Made by a program: the position numbers and the translations under genes
In this document: piece by piece, positions 40,676-49,546 of the stretch
How positions within the stretch are numbered: position 1 is the first letter of the stretch
How the letters are laid out: every line of letters begins with the position of its first letter
DNA from: an uncultured Desulfovibrio sp.
GTDB lineage: Bacteria > Desulfobacterota > Desulfovibrionia > Desulfovibrionales > Desulfovibrionaceae
Reading direction: 5' to 3'
NCBI GenBank assembly: GCA_913063155.1
Contig: CAJXYU010000003.1
Location: forward strand, 434,001 to 498,000
DNA length: 64,000 bases
The notes under the pieces: model-generated
Told to the model about the DNA's origin: nothing
The model's database searches: none
Seen by the model: the letters and a program-made list of their open reading frames with translations, nothing else

Positions 40676-41614
40676 ATGAAAGAAAAAATCGTCATTGCCA
40701 CGCGAGGCAGCAAGCTGGCCCTGTGGCAGGCTGAGCATATTTCCGCCCTTCTGCGCGAACAGTACCCAAGCCTCATCGTGGAATTGCTCAAAATCAAAAC
40801 CAAGGGCGACAAGATTCTGGATGTACCCCTGGCAAAAGTCGGCGGCAAAGGGCTGTTCGTCAAGGAAATCGAGGAAGCTCTGCTGGACGGCAGGGCCGAC
40901 ATGGCCGTGCACTCCATGAAGGATGTTCCCACGGAACTGCCCGAAGGCCTGGAAGTGGGCGTCATCCCCGAGCGTGAAGACCCCACCGACACCCTGCTCT
41001 CCGCCAAATACGACGGCCTGGACGGACTCCCCGAAGGAGCCTTGGTGGGCACTTCCAGTCTGCGCAGGCAATCCCAGTTGGCGGCACTGCGTCCGGACCT
41101 GAAAATCGAGTCTCTGCGGGGCAATCTGGATACGCGCGTGAACAAGCTGCTGGAAGGCCAATACGACGCCATCGTGGTGGCCACCGCAGGCCTGAACCGC
41201 CTCAACATTTCCGCTCCCAAAAGCACAATCCTCGGCCCGCCGGACTTCCTGCCCGCCGTGGCCCAGGGGGCTTTGGGCATCGAATACCGCACCAGCGACG
41301 AGGAGGTGCAGGAAATGCTCGCCTTCCTCAACCACGACCACACCAGACACCAGGTGCTGGCCGAACGCGGCTTTCTCACCGGCCTGGACGGAGGTTGCCA
41401 GGTGCCCATCGCAGCATGGTCGGTCATTGAGGGCAACACCCTGCGCCTGACAGGCTTCGTGGCCGACACGGACGGTTCCCGTCCCATCCGCCTGGAAGCC
41501 GTAGGGTCCGTGGAAGACGCCTGGGAACTGGGTATGGGGCTGGCTCAGGACGTGCTCGCAGCTGGCGGCGACGAGATTCTGTCCGAAGTCTACCAGCGCG
41601 AGGCAGGAGAATAA
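40676..41614 (+). CDS. hemC: Hydroxymethylbilane synthase
   Basis: [45 protein letters not shown]. Confidence 0.97.
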   Translation: MKEKIVIATRGSKLALWQAEHISALLREQYPSLIVELLKIKTKGDKILDVPLAKVGGKGLFVKEIEEALLDGRADMAVHSMKDVPTELPEGLEVGVIPEREDPTDTLLSAKYDGLDGLPEGALVGTSSLRRQSQLAALRPDLKIESLRGNLDTRVNKLLEGQYDAIVVATAGLNRLNISAPKSTILGPPDFLPAVAQGALGIEYRTSDEEVQEMLAFLNHDHTRHQVLAERGFLTGLDGGCQVPIAAWSVIEGNTLRLTGFVADTDGSRPIRLEAVGSVEDAWELGMGLAQDVLAAGGDEILSEVYQREAGE

Positions 41615-41615
41615 C

Positions 41616-41891
41616 ATGCCGGATCGGGACCCTGCCCTGCTGGAACTGCAACGAATTCCCGGCGTGGGGGCCAGCCTTGCGGACGACCTGTACAGACTGG
41701 GATTCCGCAAGGTCGAGGACCTCCGGGACCAGGATCCCGAAGCCATCTACCGCAGTCTCATGGCCTTGGAAGGTCAGCATGTGGACCGCTGCGTGCTCTA
41801 CGTCTTCCGCTGTGCCGTCTATTTCGCCTCCAATGAAACCCACGATGAGGAATTGCTCAAATGGTGGAATTGGAAGGATTCAGAGTCCTAA
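41616..41891 (+). CDS. Helix-hairpin-helix (Cdd1-like) protein
   Basis: LQRIPGVGASLADDLYRLGFRKVEDLRDQDPEAIYRSLMALEGQHVDRCVLYVFRCAVYFAS. Confidence 0.85.
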   Translation: MPDRDPALLELQRIPGVGASLADDLYRLGFRKVEDLRDQDPEAIYRSLMALEGQHVDRCVLYVFRCAVYFASNETHDEELLKWWNWKDSES

Positions 41892-41928
41892 TGAAAACAA
41901 CCTGTTAATCATCAATAAACATACCGCC

Positions 41929-41955
41929 TAAACATTCTCGTCAAATCTCCGATAA
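41929..41955 (+). promoter_or_regulatory. Sigma28 (FliA)-type promoter
   Basis: TAAA (41929-41932)-N15-TCCGATAA (41948-41955); consensus TAAA-N15-GCCGATAA. Confidence 0.75.
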
Positions 41956-41995
41956 AGTATGTAGCAAGAGTTGCAACCGTACAAGGAGGTACACC

Positions 41996-42202
41996 ATGGT
42001 CGAGAGTTTTAGCGTTCAGCCCGCCGTGCCCAAGCAGGACATGGCCCAAACGATGAAGGACATCAAGAAGTTGAAGATGCGCCGCCAGGTATTCGAGAAC
42101 CCCGAACTGGCCAAGCAGTTGGTCAAGACGGAATCCACCGCGACCTACAACGCACGAGGCAATTTGGTGCAAGCGGTGTCAGGAGATCTCGGCAATGCCT
42201 AA
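41996..42202 (+). CDS. Small hypothetical protein (68 aa), putative flagellar-regulon member
   Basis: ATG behind AGGAGGT SD; sigma28-like promoter upstream and strong terminator downstream; MVESFSVQPAVPKQDMAQTMKDIKKLKMRRQVFENPELAKQLVKTES. Confidence 0.8.
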   Translation: MVESFSVQPAVPKQDMAQTMKDIKKLKMRRQVFENPELAKQLVKTESTATYNARGNLVQAVSGDLGNA

Positions 42203-42232
42203 GGCTACCGGCAAAGCCGGGATAACAGGGAA

Positions 42233-42269
42233 ATCGGCCTGAATGCTCCAAAGCAGCATTCAGGCCGAT
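42233..42269 (+). terminator. Intrinsic terminator
   Basis: ATCGGCCTGAATGCTCCAAAGCAGCATTCAGGCCGAT followed by TTCTTTT. Confidence 0.9.
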
Positions 42270-42430
42270 TTCTTTTGTGACCTTTCAAAACAACCCGTCT
42301 GTCGTGTTGCCGCACGCAAAAGGGTTTCTCATGTACCCCCGGGATACGTTGCCCCCCGTTCCGCGCTCGTGCCCAGATACGAACCGTTTTGAAAAACCAC
42401 AATCAAGCAGCTCTTATCACAACTGTTTCC

Positions 42431-42862
42431 TCACCACTCATCGCGACGGGGCGCACGGCGCATACGCTTTTTGTCGGCTTGCCGCTTTTTGCGTTCCTGC
42501 GTGCGACGGACCGAACTAAGGGTGGGCATGGTAGGCTTGCGCGGCGTCACGGGCTTGAGCGCCCACTGCAGAAGTTCCACAAAACGCCTGAGCACCTCAT
42601 CCCGGTTACCCTTCTGGGACCGGAAGCTGTGCGAACTGATGCGCAGCACCCCATTCTTGTCGATGCGGCGGCGCAGCTTGCCTTTGACCGAGACCTTCTG
42701 CAGTTCTGTCAGCCTTCTGGTCCTGTCCACATTGAAAAAAACAGTGGCCTTGGTGGCCGTGGTGTTCACATGCTGGCCGCCCGGCCCCGGGGAGCGGCTG
42801 AAAGTAAAGCGCAGCTCCTCTTCCGGAATGGAGACCTTTTCATTAATATAAATCATGCTCAT
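42431..42862 (-). CDS. arfB: ArfB/ICT1-like peptidyl-tRNA hydrolase (release factor-like GGQ protein)
   Basis: FSRSPGPGGQHVNTTATKATVFFNV GGQ motif, basic C-terminus RKKRQADKKRMRRAPRR. Confidence 0.92.
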   Translation of the reverse strand: MSMIYINEKVSIPEEELRFTFSRSPGPGGQHVNTTATKATVFFNVDRTRRLTELQKVSVKGKLRRRIDKNGVLRISSHSFRSQKGNRDEVLRRFVELLQWALKPVTPRKPTMPTLSSVRRTQERKKRQADKKRMRRAPRRDEW

Positions 42863-42967
42863 GCAGGTCATCTTGGCACGACGCGGTGATCGACCGCAAC
42901 CGTCTTTTCCGGTTGACACCGGTGCGCGTTTCGTTACTCTCCGCAAAAAACAGACAAGGAGCACACC

Positions 42968-43453
42968 ATGAGTGAATGTCCCTGCGGCTCGGGCAAGGCT
43001 TTCGACGCCTGCTGCGAACCATATATTTCAGGAAAGGAAAACGCGCCCACTGCCGAGGCGCTCATGCGCGCCAGATACTGCGCCTACGCCACCGGCAATC
43101 TCGACTACCTCAAGGAGAGTCTGCTGCCGGAAAAACGGGCCGACCACGACCCCGAGGCCGTACGCAGCTGGGCCGAGGATTCCGAATGGCTCGGCTTGAC
43201 CATAATGGACACCAAGGCGGGCTCCGAACAGGACAACACCGGCGAGGTGGCGTTTTCGGCCCGCTTCAAGCAGAAAAACATGGTGCAGGAGCACCGCGAA
43301 CACAGCCGCTTCAAAAAGGAAGACGGCAAGTGGTTCTATGAAGACGGTTACCTGCTGCCCCCGGCAACGGTGCGCAACGAAAGCAAGGTGGGCCGCAACG
43401 ACCCCTGTCCTTGCGGGTCCGGCAAGAAGTACAAGAAGTGCTGCGGCCGTTAA
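42968..43453 (+). CDS. YchJ-family protein with two SEC-C zinc motifs
   Basis: [18 protein letters not shown]-terminal [21 protein letters not shown]. Confidence 0.93.
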   Translation: MSECPCGSGKAFDACCEPYISGKENAPTAEALMRARYCAYATGNLDYLKESLLPEKRADHDPEAVRSWAEDSEWLGLTIMDTKAGSEQDNTGEVAFSARFKQKNMVQEHREHSRFKKEDGKWFYEDGYLLPPATVRNESKVGRNDPCPCGSGKKYKKCCGR

Positions 43454-43478
43454 CAGACTGCCCACGGCTGATCCGAAA

Positions 43479-43516
43479 AAAGGCCCCACGCGTAAATCCA
43501 TACGCATGGGGCCTTT
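43479..43516. terminator. Terminator (convergent)
   Basis: AAGGCCCCACGCGTAAATCCATACGCATGGGGCCTTT. Confidence 0.8.
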
Positions 43517-43557
43517 CTGTTGCCTTATCAATAGGGCTTCCCAGCTGCCGTCAGCGG

Positions 43558-45453
43558 CTACAATGCCATAACGGCGTCCTTGATGCCCTGCTTGTCTATG
43601 CCGAGCTTGGAACGAAGCTGCTTCTGGGTTCCATGCTCCACAAACTCGTCGGGCAGGCCCAGGCGCTTGACGATCAGGTCGCCCGGCACTCCCCTTTCAT
43701 TGAACAGTTCCAGGATGGCCGAACCAAATCCGCCTGCCAGAGAGTTCTCCTCGACAATGAGTATCTTCTTGAACCGTCCTGCCAAATCCAGCAACTGCGC
43801 TTCGGGCAGCGGCTTGATGAACCGGGCGTTGAAGACGGCGACGCCGTGGCCTTCGCCTTCAAGTTCCATGGCCGCTTCTATGGACGGATACACACGGGAG
43901 CCGATGGCTACGATGACGGCCTCATCGCCCTCGTGCACCAGTTCGCCTTCACCAAGGGGAATGGCCAGCGGCTCGGGATCAACGTCCGCTCCCACGCCGG
44001 TGCCGCGCGGATAACGCACGGCCACGGGCCCTTCGGTTTCAAAAGCCGTGACCATCATGCGCGCCAACTCGGCCTCGTCCTTGGGAGCCATGACCATGAG
44101 ATTGGGAATATGACGCAGGAAGCTCATATCGAACGCACCGTGGTGCGTTGCGCCGTCCTCGCCCACCAATCCACCTCGGTCCAGGAAAAGCTTCACGTTC
44201 AGATTCTGCAGGCAGACATCATGGACGATCTGGTCATAGGACCGTTGCAGAAACGTGGAATAGATGGCCACAGCGGGCTTGAACCCTTGGGTGGCGAGCC
44301 CGGCCGCATAGGTCACGGCGTGCTGCTCGCAGATGCCTACGTCCACGAAACGCTCGGGGTGGCGCTCCAGAAAACAGGATGTGCCGGTGCCTTCGGGCAT
44401 GGCCGCGGTGATGGCCACGATCTTTTCGTCCTTGTCGGCCAAGCGGCAGAGCATGCTGCCGAAAATATCGGTGTAGGAAGGGAATCCCGTGCCCACGAAT
44501 TTCTTGGCCAATCCGGTCTCGGGCTCGAAACGGCCCACCCCGTGAAAATAGGTGGGGTTGTTCTCGGCGGGCTCGTAGCCCTTGCCCTTCTTGGTCAGCA
44601 CGTGCACCAGCACGGGCTTGTCTATCTTGCGCACCTGTTCGAAGACCTTGATCAAGTCCTCGGTGTTGTGGCCGTCGATTGGCCCCACATAGGTGAACTG
44701 GAAGGCTTCGAAAAGCATGCCCGGAGTGAAAAACGTCTTGAGCGAATCACCGGATCGCTTGACGTAGGTGGCCAGATCGCCGCCGATGCCGGGCACGTTG
44801 GCGACCCAGTTCTCCACGTCGGACTTGAGGCGCTGCAGCAGGGGCGCGGTGAGTTTTCGGCTGAGAAACGCGGACATGGCGCCCACGTTCCTGGAGATGG
44901 ACATCTCGTTGTCATTGAGCACCACAACCATTTTACGGCCCATGCCGCCCGCCTGATTCAGGCCTTCGAAGGCCAGTCCCGCCGTCATGGAGCCGTCGCC
45001 TATGACCGAAACCACGTCGTAGTCGTCCCCGGCCAGATCGCGCGCCGTGGCCATGCCCAGCGCCGCGGAAATGGAGGTGGAGGAATGGCCCACCCCGAAA
45101 TGGTCGTATTCGCTCTCGGCCATGCGCGGGAATCCGCTGAGTCCGTCCATCTGGCGCAGGGTGTCGAAGCGGTCGGCCCGCCCCGTAAGCAGCTTGTGGG
45201 CATAGGCCTGGTGGCCCACGTCCCAGACGATCTTGTCCTTCTCGAAGTCGTAGGCCTTGAACAGGGCCAGGGTCAGCTCGATGACGCCCAGGGACGGAGC
45301 CAGATGGCCGCCGCCACCGGCAACCTGCCGGATGATCACCTGCCGTAGTTCATGGGCCAGGGACTTGAGATCCCTCAGCTCCAGCTTCTGCACATCGGAC
45401 GGGCGCTTGATGCCTGCCAACAGGCTTTTGTTGTTTGCTTCACTCATAATCAT
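43558..45453 (-). CDS. dxs: 1-deoxy-D-xylulose-5-phosphate synthase
   Basis: GGGGHLAPSLGVIELTLAL; DGSMTAGLAFEGLNQAG; HHGAFDMSFLRHIPNLMVMAPKDEAEL. Confidence 0.97.
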   Translation of the reverse strand: MIMSEANNKSLLAGIKRPSDVQKLELRDLKSLAHELRQVIIRQVAGGGGHLAPSLGVIELTLALFKAYDFEKDKIVWDVGHQAYAHKLLTGRADRFDTLRQMDGLSGFPRMAESEYDHFGVGHSSTSISAALGMATARDLAGDDYDVVSVIGDGSMTAGLAFEGLNQAGGMGRKMVVVLNDNEMSISRNVGAMSAFLSRKLTAPLLQRLKSDVENWVANVPGIGGDLATYVKRSGDSLKTFFTPGMLFEAFQFTYVGPIDGHNTEDLIKVFEQVRKIDKPVLVHVLTKKGKGYEPAENNPTYFHGVGRFEPETGLAKKFVGTGFPSYTDIFGSMLCRLADKDEKIVAITAAMPEGTGTSCFLERHPERFVDVGICEQHAVTYAAGLATQGFKPAVAIYSTFLQRSYDQIVHDVCLQNLNVKLFLDRGGLVGEDGATHHGAFDMSFLRHIPNLMVMAPKDEAELARMMVTAFETEGPVAVRYPRGTGVGADVDPEPLAIPLGEGELVHEGDEAVIVAIGSRVYPSIEAAMELEGEGHGVAVFNARFIKPLPEAQLLDLAGRFKKILIVEENSLAGGFGSAILELFNERGVPGDLIVKRLGLPDEFVEHGTQKQLRSKLGIDKQGIKDAVMAL

Positions 45454-45462
45454 TTCGAAGAA

Positions 45463-46359
45463 TCAATACACCCTGTCCACAATATAGCGCGCCAGCTCGG
45501 TGAGAAACGCCTGTTCGTCGCCGCTGTAGGCTTCCAGGTATTTCACGGCGCGATCCACGTATTCACGGGCCAGTTCCTTGCTTTTTTCCAATCCAATGAG
45601 CGCGGGGTAGGTGCTCTTGCCCTGCTCTTCGTCGCTGCCCACGGGCTTACCCAGGGTGGCCTCGTCACCTACCACGTCCAACACGTCGTCAACGATCTGG
45701 AAAGCCACGCCGATGGCCCGCCCGTATTCCCGGGCATTGTCGATGTCGTCCTCCCCGACTCCGGAAAGAACGGCTCCACATTCGCAGGCCGCAGTGATAA
45801 GCGCGCCGGTCTTCATGGCATGCATACGCCGCAGCTCGTCCAGTGGCGCCAATCCGGCCCGGCCCGTGAATTCCATGTCCATTGCCTGGCCGCCCACCAT
45901 GCCGCCTGAACCGGCGGCTTGAGCCAGCACGTTCACGGCACGGAGCACGCGGTTAGCTGAAAGTCCCTGCTTCAGCCCTGCCTCGGTCATGAGCACGAAG
46001 GCCTCGGTGAGCAGGCCGTCTCCGGCCAGTATGGCGGTGGCTTCGCCGAACTGCTTGTGGTTGGAGGGCTTGCCGCGCCTCAAATCGTCGTCATCCATGG
46101 CCGGAAGGTCGTCATGGATGAGGGAATAGGTATGAATACATTCCAGGCTCGCGCCGAACGGCAAGATCTTGGCGCTGTCGCCGCCGAGCATGGCGCACCA
46201 TGAAAGGGCCAGGACGGGCCGCAAGCGTTTGCCGCCCGCAAGCAGACTGTACTCCATGGACTGGAGGAGACGCTCCGGGATATCACGGCCTTTCAAACAC
46301 GCACCGAGAAACGATTCAACCGTTGCAGCGCGGTGAGCCAGTTTTTCCTTGACGCTCAT
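45463..46359 (-). CDS. ispA: Polyprenyl (farnesyl) diphosphate synthase
   Basis: LAGGKRLRPVLAL; SLIHDDLPAMDDDDLRRGKPSNHK; FQIVDDVLDVVGD. Confidence 0.96.
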   Translation of the reverse strand: MSVKEKLAHRAATVESFLGACLKGRDIPERLLQSMEYSLLAGGKRLRPVLALSWCAMLGGDSAKILPFGASLECIHTYSLIHDDLPAMDDDDLRRGKPSNHKQFGEATAILAGDGLLTEAFVLMTEAGLKQGLSANRVLRAVNVLAQAAGSGGMVGGQAMDMEFTGRAGLAPLDELRRMHAMKTGALITAACECGAVLSGVGEDDIDNAREYGRAIGVAFQIVDDVLDVVGDEATLGKPVGSDEEQGKSTYPALIGLEKSKELAREYVDRAVKYLEAYSGDEQAFLTELARYIVDRVY

Positions 46360-46596
46360 CTATTCGTCCCCTTCGGCATCAAAACCGTCCAGGGCTTCGA
46401 ATTCCTTGAGCAAGCCGTCGCTGACCACCTTGACCTCATGGCGGGCATTTTCCAACTGTTTGCCGCAGCCCTTGGCCAGCTCCAGCCCTTCCTTGTACAG
46501 GGCCACTCCCTCTTCCAAAGGAAGCTCGCCGCGCTCCAGGCGCTCCACTATTTCTCTGAGGCGTTCCAGCCTCTGCTCGAATGTCTGTTCTGCCAT
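46360..46596 (-). CDS. xseB: Exodeoxyribonuclease VII small subunit
   Basis: TFEQRLERLREIVERLERGELPLEEGVALYKEGLELAKGC. Confidence 0.95.
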   Translation of the reverse strand: MAEQTFEQRLERLREIVERLERGELPLEEGVALYKEGLELAKGCGKQLENARHEVKVVSDGLLKEFEALDGFDAEGDE

Positions 46597-46698
46597 TTTC
46601 TCACCTTGAAAACGTGTCGTCCGCTTCTTGTACCCGATTACCGAGCCGTGCTCCAGTGTTGTCTTGAACGCCGGACGATACGCGGCACGGGCGATGTA

Positions 46699-46986
46699 TC
46701 AACCGATGAACATTTCGAATCCCTCGGCGTATTTGGTGGGTTCGAATTCAATCACCTTGTATTCGGCCACGCCTTCCAGATGGAACGGGTCCTCGGAAAT
46801 GAGAGCCTGCACTTCGGCGGCGTCCGCAGCCTTGCAGAGAATAAACCCGCCCTCACGCGGCTTTTGAGGTCCGGAAACAATGAATTTGCCCTGCTCGTAA
46901 TATTTTTCCAGAAATTCGACGTGGCGTTCAAGGTTGTCCATGACAGCCTCAATGGGCTTCACGTACGTCAGTATGACCAAAAACAT
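46699..46986 (-). CDS. YciI-family protein
   Basis: HVEFLEKYYEQGKFIVSGPQKPREGGFILCKAADAAEVQALISEDPFHLEGVAEYKVIEFEP. Confidence 0.9.
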   Translation of the reverse strand: MFLVILTYVKPIEAVMDNLERHVEFLEKYYEQGKFIVSGPQKPREGGFILCKAADAAEVQALISEDPFHLEGVAEYKVIEFEPTKYAEGFEMFIG

Positions 46987-47026
46987 ATTCCATCTACCTT
47001 TTTGTTATATATTCGGTGAGTCGCAT

Positions 47027-47650
47027 TTATTCGTTCGGCTCGGCATGGACACGAACCAACTCGGGTTCATGCCCCCAGTAGTATCGGGGATACCAGAAGC
47101 TGAAGGCCAGAAGCCCGGCCGTGACCGGCCAGCCCAAGGTGGCCCGCGCGGAGAGAAACAGCCCCGTGGTGGTCCAGGCCAGCAGTGCAGCCAGCACAAC
47201 CGCCTTGAGCAGGTAGACTCCGGCCCAAAGCAGGGTCACCCTGTTCCAGACAACCATGTAGTGCCTGCTTGCGCGGATATGCTCCGGAAAGGTCTCCACA
47301 CCCACGGCCTGTTCCGCGAAGTAGCGCAAAAGCGGTCTGCGGATGACGATGGAGAGCAGGAAGCAGAATCCGAAGGCGCCGCCGAAGACGATGGGTGCGA
47401 ACAGAAACCAGTCCGGGTCGTGCGTCAGCAGCACGGTGATCAGCTCGGCCACGGCGTAGATGCCGCCAAACGTGGAAAAGGCATCCCAATTCCGTTCCTT
47501 CATAAGCCAGAAGGCCATGACCAGCAGACACCACACCGAAGCGCAGACGGCGCCGGGCAGGGCCATATCCGCTTTACGGAACAGATAATAGGTGACCATC
47601 GGCGCCACCGAGCCCGCCACGATTTTCCCTAATGGCGCCTTTCGGAGCAC
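47027..47650 (-). CDS. Multi-pass membrane protein (VC0807-like)
   Basis: Hydrophobic helices: SVAPMVTYYLFRKADMALPGAVCASVWCLLVMAFWLMKERNWDAFSTFGGIYAVAEL. Confidence 0.6.
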   Translation of the reverse strand: MLRKAPLGKIVAGSVAPMVTYYLFRKADMALPGAVCASVWCLLVMAFWLMKERNWDAFSTFGGIYAVAELITVLLTHDPDWFLFAPIVFGGAFGFCFLLSIVIRRPLLRYFAEQAVGVETFPEHIRASRHYMVVWNRVTLLWAGVYLLKAVVLAALLAWTTTGLFLSARATLGWPVTAGLLAFSFWYPRYYWGHEPELVRVHAEPNE

Positions 47651-47653
47651 GGC

Positions 47654-48550
47654 CTACTTCTCCAGAGCCGCTTCGCTCTTGCTGAAAAGCGGTTCCGGGT
47701 CGACGGGCACACCTTGGGCGTAGACCCCCAAATGCAGGTGCGCCCCCGTGGCGCGTCCCGTGGAGCCGGAAAGGCCTATCTTCTGGCCGCTTTTGACCAT
47801 CTGCCCTTCCTTCACCAACACCTTGGACATGTGCGCTGAAAGGGAGATGATGCCGTTGCCATGGTCCAGAAACACGCAATTTCCGGCAAAGTAAAAGTCC
47901 TTGCCCACCAGAATGACCTTGCCCGGAGCGATGGAGCGGATGGGCGTACCCAGGTAGGCGCGGAAATCCAGCCCCCAATGCCGACGTTTGGTATCGCCGT
48001 TGAAGGTTCGGCGCAGCCCGAAACGGCTGAGCTTTTTGCCTTTGACCGGCCGAGAGAAAGGCACGTTCCAGCGACGCACCGGCGAAACCGTCTTCAATGC
48101 TTTTTTTGAAAGCGCACGTTCACGCTCGATTTTGGCGTGATACTTTTGGGGAGGTTTAACCAGGCGAGGCGCAACACGCAGGGTTTCCTGGGGATACTCG
48201 TGGTCGACCACCTGGATGAGCTTCCGGAAGCGGCGACGCTCGCCGTCCACGAAGGCCTCCACTTCCAGGGAATACGGTCCGAGCTTGGCGTACAGGCTCG
48301 TGCCGAACATGGCCAGAGCGCTGGAAACGCCGCTTTCGGTCCTCACGGGAGGAGCCACTGAACGGCCGTCAAAAACGATTTCCACATCCGAGAGTTTCGC
48401 CCCGGATGAAATTTTCACGAGAAAGGGTTGGCCCACACCCGCGGAATCGGGCGCCTCGATGGAGAGTACGCTGTCCACGGCATGGGCGGACAATGGAACA
48501 AAGAATATCATCAGCAGAACGGCAAAGAACGTGTGCAATGAGCGAGTCAT
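47654..48550 (-). CDS. M23-family peptidoglycan metallopeptidase
   Basis: HWGLDFRAYLGTPIRSIAPGKVILVGKDFYFAGNCVFLDHGNGIISLSAHM...TGRATGAHLHLGVYAQG. Confidence 0.93.
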   Translation of the reverse strand: MTRSLHTFFAVLLMIFFVPLSAHAVDSVLSIEAPDSAGVGQPFLVKISSGAKLSDVEIVFDGRSVAPPVRTESGVSSALAMFGTSLYAKLGPYSLEVEAFVDGERRRFRKLIQVVDHEYPQETLRVAPRLVKPPQKYHAKIERERALSKKALKTVSPVRRWNVPFSRPVKGKKLSRFGLRRTFNGDTKRRHWGLDFRAYLGTPIRSIAPGKVILVGKDFYFAGNCVFLDHGNGIISLSAHMSKVLVKEGQMVKSGQKIGLSGSTGRATGAHLHLGVYAQGVPVDPEPLFSKSEAALEK

Positions 48551-48589
48551 AAGAATTCCCGTTGATTTGAAGATGGTGAAATGGACCGG

Positions 48590-49546
48590 CTATTGGAGCA
48601 TCTGATCCACATTTTTTTCGAAAAGCGGCGCAGGGTCCACCAGTTTGCCCAGCACGCCTATGCTCAGATGCAAATGCGGCCCCGTGGCCCGGCCCGTGGA
48701 GCCGGAAAGGCCCACCAGCTGTCCCCGCGAGACCGTCTCGCCTTCCTTCACCGAGACCTTGGAAAGGTGAAAGTACATGGAGACCACGCCGTTGCCGTGG
48801 TCGATGTATACGGAATTGCCCGCGTAATAATGGTTGCCCACCAGGAGTACCTTGCCGTCGGCCACGGCGTGGATCACCGCTCCTTTGGGGGCGCGGAAAT
48901 CCATGCCCCGATGCGGGTTCTTGGGCTGCTTGTTCAGAAAGCGCTGCAAACCATAGGCACTGGTCACGTCGCCGTCCACCGGTCGTTTGAACGGCAATTT
49001 CCACATGCGCTCCGGGCTGATGGTGTTGCGTGCCTCGGCAATGACCTTGCGCTCTCTGGCGATGCGGTCATAGACCTCCTGCGGCGGAGTAACCATCTTC
49101 TTGGGCAAGGTCAGGTCCTGTCTAGGGAACTTCTTGGCCGCGATGGTCACGTTCTTCTTGTAGGTCTTGCGCACACTGTCAATGCTGGCGGTGACCACCA
49201 GTTCCTGCTTGCCCGGCTTGGCGTTCAGAACGTCGGTGCCAAGCATGGCCAAAGCCACGTGCTTGTCGTTCCAGACATTGATTTTGGGCATGACTTCCTT
49301 GCCCTGCCAGTAGATGTCCACCTCGTTGAGAGGTTTGGTGGAGGTAATACGCACCAGGAAAGGTTCCCCTACGGGCACGCTGTCCGGCGCGGCAAACACG
49401 AGTTGAGGCTGGGCCTGGGTGGCGTTGGCGTCTGTGGAAAGGGTTACGTCGTCGCCTTCCTCCAACCCGAACTGGGCGTACGCGGCCGGGGCGGCCAGGA
49501 TCAGGAAAAGGCACAGAAACATGTATGGAATTCGCCTGGAAATCAT
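48590..49546 (-). CDS. M23-family peptidoglycan metallopeptidase (tandem paralogue)
   Basis: HRGMDFRAPKGAVIHAVADGKVLLVGNHYYAGNSVYIDHGNGVVSMYFHL...TGRATGPHLHLSI. Confidence 0.93.
   Translation of the reverse strand: MISRRIPYMFLCLFLILAAPAAYAQFGLEEGDDVTLSTDANATQAQPQLVFAAPDSVPVGEPFLVRITSTKPLNEVDIYWQGKEVMPKINVWNDKHVALAMLGTDVLNAKPGKQELVVTASIDSVRKTYKKNVTIAAKKFPRQDLTLPKKMVTPPQEVYDRIARERKVIAEARNTISPERMWKLPFKRPVDGDVTSAYGLQRFLNKQPKNPHRGMDFRAPKGAVIHAVADGKVLLVGNHYYAGNSVYIDHGNGVVSMYFHLSKVSVKEGETVSRGQLVGLSGSTGRATGPHLHLSIGVLGKLVDPAPLFEKNVDQMLQ

Noticed and set aside
43411-45348. 645-aa plus-strand ORF antisense to dxs
   Set aside because: Shadow ORF of dxs.
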